From CAZKVJ01 sp964556225 (GTDB lineage: Bacteria; Actinomycetota; Acidimicrobiia; Acidimicrobiales; Ilumatobacteraceae): 64,000 bases of DNA. Positions 61,537-64,000 of this stretch are shown piece after piece. The notes under the pieces are model-generated. The model saw nothing but the letters and a program-made list of their open reading frames with translations, had not been told where the DNA came from and did not search any database. Positions within the stretch are counted from its first letter, which is position 1; the number at the start of each line of letters is the position of its first letter. Where the stretch lies: NCBI GenBank assembly GCA_964556225.1, contig CAZKVJ010000007.1, positions 93,055 through 157,054 on the forward strand. The letters run 5' to 3'. Made by a program: the position numbers and the translations under genes.

Positions 61537-61617
61537 TCGGCTGTCCATGTCCTGTCGTTAAGGGCGCGGCGCCGGTCTTGACCACTTCCTGCCAGGAGCG
61601 ATCGGCCCAGCCCGGCA

Positions 61618-61623
61618 TAGACT
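61618..61623 (+). promoter_or_regulatory. Leaderless -10 element for nadD
   Basis: TAGACT ends eight bases before GTG 61632. Confidence 0.5.
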
Positions 61624-61631
61624 GCTGGCTC

Positions 61632-62237
61632 GTGCCCCAGCGGATCGGTCTGTTCGGCGGCACGTTCGACCCTCCGCACGTGGGCCACCTCGTCACGGCG
61701 GTCAACGTGCGCCATGTGCTCCACCTCGACGTGGTGCTGTTGATGGTGGCCAACGTGCCCTGGCAGAAGGAGGCCAGCCGGGCCATCACCCCGGCCCCCG
61801 ACCGCCTGGCCATGGTGGCGGCGGCCGTGGCCGACGTCCCGGGATTGGAGGCCAGCGGGATCGAGCTCGAGCGGGGCGGGCCGAGCTACACGGCCGACAC
61901 GCTGGCGGCGCTGGCCGAGCAGCACCCGGGGGCCGAGCTGTTCACGATCGTCGGCGACGACGCGGCGGCCGGACTGCCCACGTGGGAGCGGTTCGAGGAG
62001 GTGGCCCGGCGCTCGCACCTGGTGGTGGTCGATCGCCCCGGCGCTCCGGTGGTGCTGCCGGAGGGCTTCGAGTGGCTGCGAGTCGAGGTGCCGCGCCTCG
62101 AGGTGTCGTCCACGGACCTGCGGGCTCGCTTCGTCGACGGGCGGCCGCTCGACTTCCTGGTCACACCGGCGGTGCTCGAGGTCATCCGTCGGCGCGGGCT
62201 CTACGGCGCCAGCCGCCCGGCGGCGGTGGGCGCATGA
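61632..62237 (+). CDS. nadD: Nicotinate-nucleotide adenylyltransferase
   Basis: NadD adenylates nicotinate mononucleotide in NAD synthesis. The 201-aa protein has GLFGGTFDPPHVGHL with the (H/T)xGH motif, the SYTADTLAAL substrate segment, FTIVGDDAAAGLPTWERFEEV and the C-terminal VSSTDLRAR. GTG 61632 is the start, behind a -10 hexamer. Its stop overlaps the next ATG (ATGA). The nadD to rsfS order is typical of actinobacteria. Confidence 0.95.
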   Translation: MPQRIGLFGGTFDPPHVGHLVTAVNVRHVLHLDVVLLMVANVPWQKEASRAITPAPDRLAMVAAAVADVPGLEASGIELERGGPSYTADTLAALAEQHPGAELFTIVGDDAAAGLPTWERFEEVARRSHLVVVDRPGAPVVLPEGFEWLRVEVPRLEVSSTDLRARFVDGRPLDFLVTPAVLEVIRRRGLYGASRPAAVGA

Positions 62238-63475
62238 CCGCTCTGCCCCGGCGTCGCCACCGGCGCACCGCGCTGGCACTGGCGACGGGCGTCCTCTCGC
62301 TTGCGCTCATCCCGGTCGCGCTGACGGCGGGCTATCGCGCCCTGCGCGACACGAAGGCGGCCACCAACGTGAGCGCGCAGGTCCGCGCCCGGATCCCGAC
62401 GACGCCGACGGCGCTGCTCGCCACCGTCGACGACGAGGGGGTCGTCACGACCATCTCCGTGATGGCGCTGATGCCCGACGGGCGCGGCGGCGCCATCGTG
62501 TCGGTGCCCACCGGGGCCAGGGCGGAGACGGGCACGGCCGAGATCCGCCGCGTCGCCGACTCGTACGCCGCCGGGGGCATCGACGCGCTCGCTGTCGACC
62601 TGGAGGCGCTGCTGAACGTGTCGTTCTCGGTCACCGCCGCAGTGGACGAGACCGGTCTCGAGCAGATCTTCGACCCCGTCGCCCCGATCACCGTGCAGCT
62701 GGGCGGTGACGTGGTCGACACCGTGAACGGCGCCGACGTCGTGGTGGTCGAGCGCGGTGAGCAGGAGCTCAGCGCCGAGGAGGCGGCCCAGGTGATGCTG
62801 GCCCGCAAGGACGGTGAGGCGGAGCTCGTCCGCGCCCCCCGGATCAACGCCGTGTGGGACGGCGTGGCCGAGAGTGTCGGCGACGGGCTCCCGGGCGTGA
62901 CCCCGACCTCGGACACGCTGCCCGACGGCACCCCGAGCGACCTCGCCGGGTTCATCCAGTCGCTCTACTCGGGGCCGATCAGCGTGTGGCCGCTGACCGC
63001 CGACCCGATCTTGAACAACGAGGACAACCCCGGCGGGCTCGACCTCTACGAGACGAACAAGGCCGAGATCATCATGATCATGGCCAGCATCGCCCCGAGC
63101 AACGTGTCGGCGATCTTCCCGTCCATCTCGTTCCAGGTCGACAGCCTCTTCGGCGACGCCAGCATCACCCAGGAAGCCGTGCTCCGGCTCATCTACCAGG
63201 GGGCCAACGTGCTGCTGGTGCGAGAGCTCGACGGCTCGGTGCCGGAGCGGACGGTGCTCTACTACAGCGAGGACGTCGACCGGCGCGAGGCCGAGCTGTT
63301 CACCGAGCTGTTCGGTCCCGTCGAGTACGCGCTGGCGGTGGAGCCGGTCGAGGGCATCGACGTGCAGATCGTGCTCGGCCAGGACTTCATCGACTTCCTG
63401 GAAGGCGAGCCCTCCATCCCGAGCACCACGGCCGATCCCGAGGACTCGGTGCCGTCCACCGAGGCCGGCGGATGA
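62234..63475 (+). CDS. LytR-CpsA-Psr-like membrane protein, probably degenerate
   Basis: The 413-aa protein has one N-terminal helix and a large external part. Residues about 50-160 follow the LCP pattern (TALLATVDDEG, GAIVSVPTGAR, a helix, VDETGLEQIFDPVAPITVQL), but the Arg-rich catalytic SIPRDT-like motif reads SVPTGAR. The C-terminal 90 residues resemble a LytR C-terminal domain (ISFQVDSLFGDA, TVLYYSEDVDRREAE). LCP enzymes attach polymers to peptidoglycan; loss of conserved Arg residues may mean a non-catalytic role. ATG 62234 overlaps the nadD stop. Confidence 0.7.
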   Translation: MTALPRRRHRRTALALATGVLSLALIPVALTAGYRALRDTKAATNVSAQVRARIPTTPTALLATVDDEGVVTTISVMALMPDGRGGAIVSVPTGARAETGTAEIRRVADSYAAGGIDALAVDLEALLNVSFSVTAAVDETGLEQIFDPVAPITVQLGGDVVDTVNGADVVVVERGEQELSAEEAAQVMLARKDGEAELVRAPRINAVWDGVAESVGDGLPGVTPTSDTLPDGTPSDLAGFIQSLYSGPISVWPLTADPILNNEDNPGGLDLYETNKAEIIMIMASIAPSNVSAIFPSISFQVDSLFGDASITQEAVLRLIYQGANVLLVRELDGSVPERTVLYYSEDVDRREAELFTELFGPVEYALAVEPVEGIDVQIVLGQDFIDFLEGEPSIPSTTADPEDSVPSTEAGG

Positions 63476-63888
63476 GCTCGGCGCCGCCGGGTGTGTCCGA
63501 CGAGGCGATGGAGCTGGCCGTCGTCGCCGCTCGGGCCGCCGACGCCAAGAAGGGCGAGGACACGCTGATCCTCGCCGTCGGTCCGGTGCTGGCCATCACC
63601 GACGCGTTCGTGGTGACCAGCGCCGCCAACCGGCGCCTGGTGCGCACGATCGCCGACGAGATCGAGGCGAAGGTGAGGGAGCATCTCGGCCGGGCGCCAG
63701 TGCGCACGGAAGGGGCCCACGAGCAGCAGTGGGTGCTCATCGACTACGGCGAAGTGGTGATCCACGTCTTCGCCGACGAGACCCGCCGTTTCTACGAGAT
63801 CGAGCGCCTCTACCGCGACGTGGCCCAGATCGACTGGCACCCCGTGGACGCCCCCACCCCCACCCGTTCCGAGAGGGGGGCTTTGTGA
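63472..63888 (+). CDS. rsfS: Ribosomal silencing factor RsfS
   Basis: RsfS binds uL14 on the 50S subunit and blocks subunit joining when nutrients are low. The 138-aa protein has the family blocks AARAADAKKGEDTLILAV, ITDAFVVTSAANRR, the conserved WVLIDYGEVVIHVF and FYEIERLYRDV. ATG 63472 overlaps the stop of the LCP-like gene as ATGA, making a three-gene coupled unit with nadD. Confidence 0.95.
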   Translation: MSSAPPGVSDEAMELAVVAARAADAKKGEDTLILAVGPVLAITDAFVVTSAANRRLVRTIADEIEAKVREHLGRAPVRTEGAHEQQWVLIDYGEVVIHVFADETRRFYEIERLYRDVAQIDWHPVDAPTPTRSERGAL

Positions 63889-63911
63889 GGGGTCGGGGGC
63901 GTTGGTATCGT
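63883..63911 (+). promoter_or_regulatory. Promoter of tRNA-Ala
   Basis: TTGTGA (63883-63888) and TATCGT (63906-63911) are 17 bases apart, and transcription would start about seven bases before the tRNA. The -35 overlaps the rsfS stop codon. Confidence 0.5.
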
Positions 63912-63924
63912 CGGTCACCCGCAC

Positions 63925-64000
63925 GGGGCTGTAGCTCAGTTGGCAGAGCGCTTCCATGGCATGGAAGAGGCCAGGGGTTCAATTCCCCTCAGCTCCACCA
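63925..64000 (+). tRNA. tRNA-Ala (GGC)
   Basis: GGGGCTG pairs with CAGCTCC and includes the G3-U70 pair that marks alanine tRNAs. The anticodon loop is AT-GGC-AT on a CTTCC/GGAAG stem. CCA is encoded and ends exactly at the window edge. Confidence 0.96.

Overview
The window is a very GC-rich bacterial chromosome segment (roughly 70% by eye) packed with genes on both strands. The gene content points to an actinobacterium, most likely of the Acidimicrobiia type. The main pointers are CGAAC-N4-GTTCG SOS boxes, a divergent lexA/LysM pair, a B12-dependent NrdJ ribonucleotide reductase with NrdR, a carboxylase/acyl-CoA dehydrogenase cluster, a P450 and thiolase, and many GTG starts. The taxon is an inference. 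I see no insertion sequence, prophage, CRISPR array or integrase.

Layout. 1-8445: a MarR regulator end, a small unknown protein, then genes that look devoted to envelope lipids. These are a membrane PI-PLC-like protein, a three-part protein (decayed PAP2 domain, kinase-like domain, flippase-like membrane domain), two PAP2 phosphatases flanking an alpha/beta hydrolase, and a small membrane protein. 8446-8988: a stem-rich non-coding stretch and tRNA-Lys and tRNA-His. 9022-13371: a phosphotransferase, a class III aminotransferase, a membrane protein related to the N-terminal half of the PI-PLC protein, a DUF983 protein and an enoyl-CoA hydratase. 13399-23008: a housekeeping block with recA, miaB, miaA, dapF, hflX, a DapC-like aminotransferase, lexA, a LysM protein and nrdR. 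23012-29382: a RibD-like reductase, a molybdopterin oxidoreductase and nrdJ behind an NrdR-type operator region. 29513-41233: a secreted VanY-like peptidase with three C-terminal repeats, a DUF72 protein, a LigD-type polymerase domain, a methyltransferase, a release-factor-like protein, a class V aminotransferase, a cyclopropane synthase, a PAS-GGDEF-EAL protein and a HlyIII protein. 41340-47904: an acyltransferase-3/SGNH protein, DNA ligase, a CapA-like lipoprotein, thymidine kinase and pirin. 47870-53301: acyl-CoA dehydrogenase and both subunits of a biotin-dependent acyl-CoA carboxylase, divergent from a TetR regulator. 53306-59065: P450, PIG-L deacetylase, thiolase, and an overlapping trio (MFS transporter, small unknown protein, serine hydrolase). 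59067-64000: class II DAHP synthase, a sigma-70 factor, the coupled nadD / LCP-like / rsfS operon and tRNA-Ala.

Regulation visible in the DNA. SOS boxes lie in the recA promoter and four lie between lexA and the LysM gene; a near-match sits just before the sigma factor start. NrdR-like palindromes precede nrdJ. An inverted repeat overlaps the -10 of the carboxylase operon. Sixteen genes have a TAnnnT hexamer 6-9 bases before the start codon, which suggests widespread leaderless transcription. Convergent neighbours repeatedly overlap at their 3' ends, and same-strand neighbours are often joined by ATGA/GTGA overlaps.
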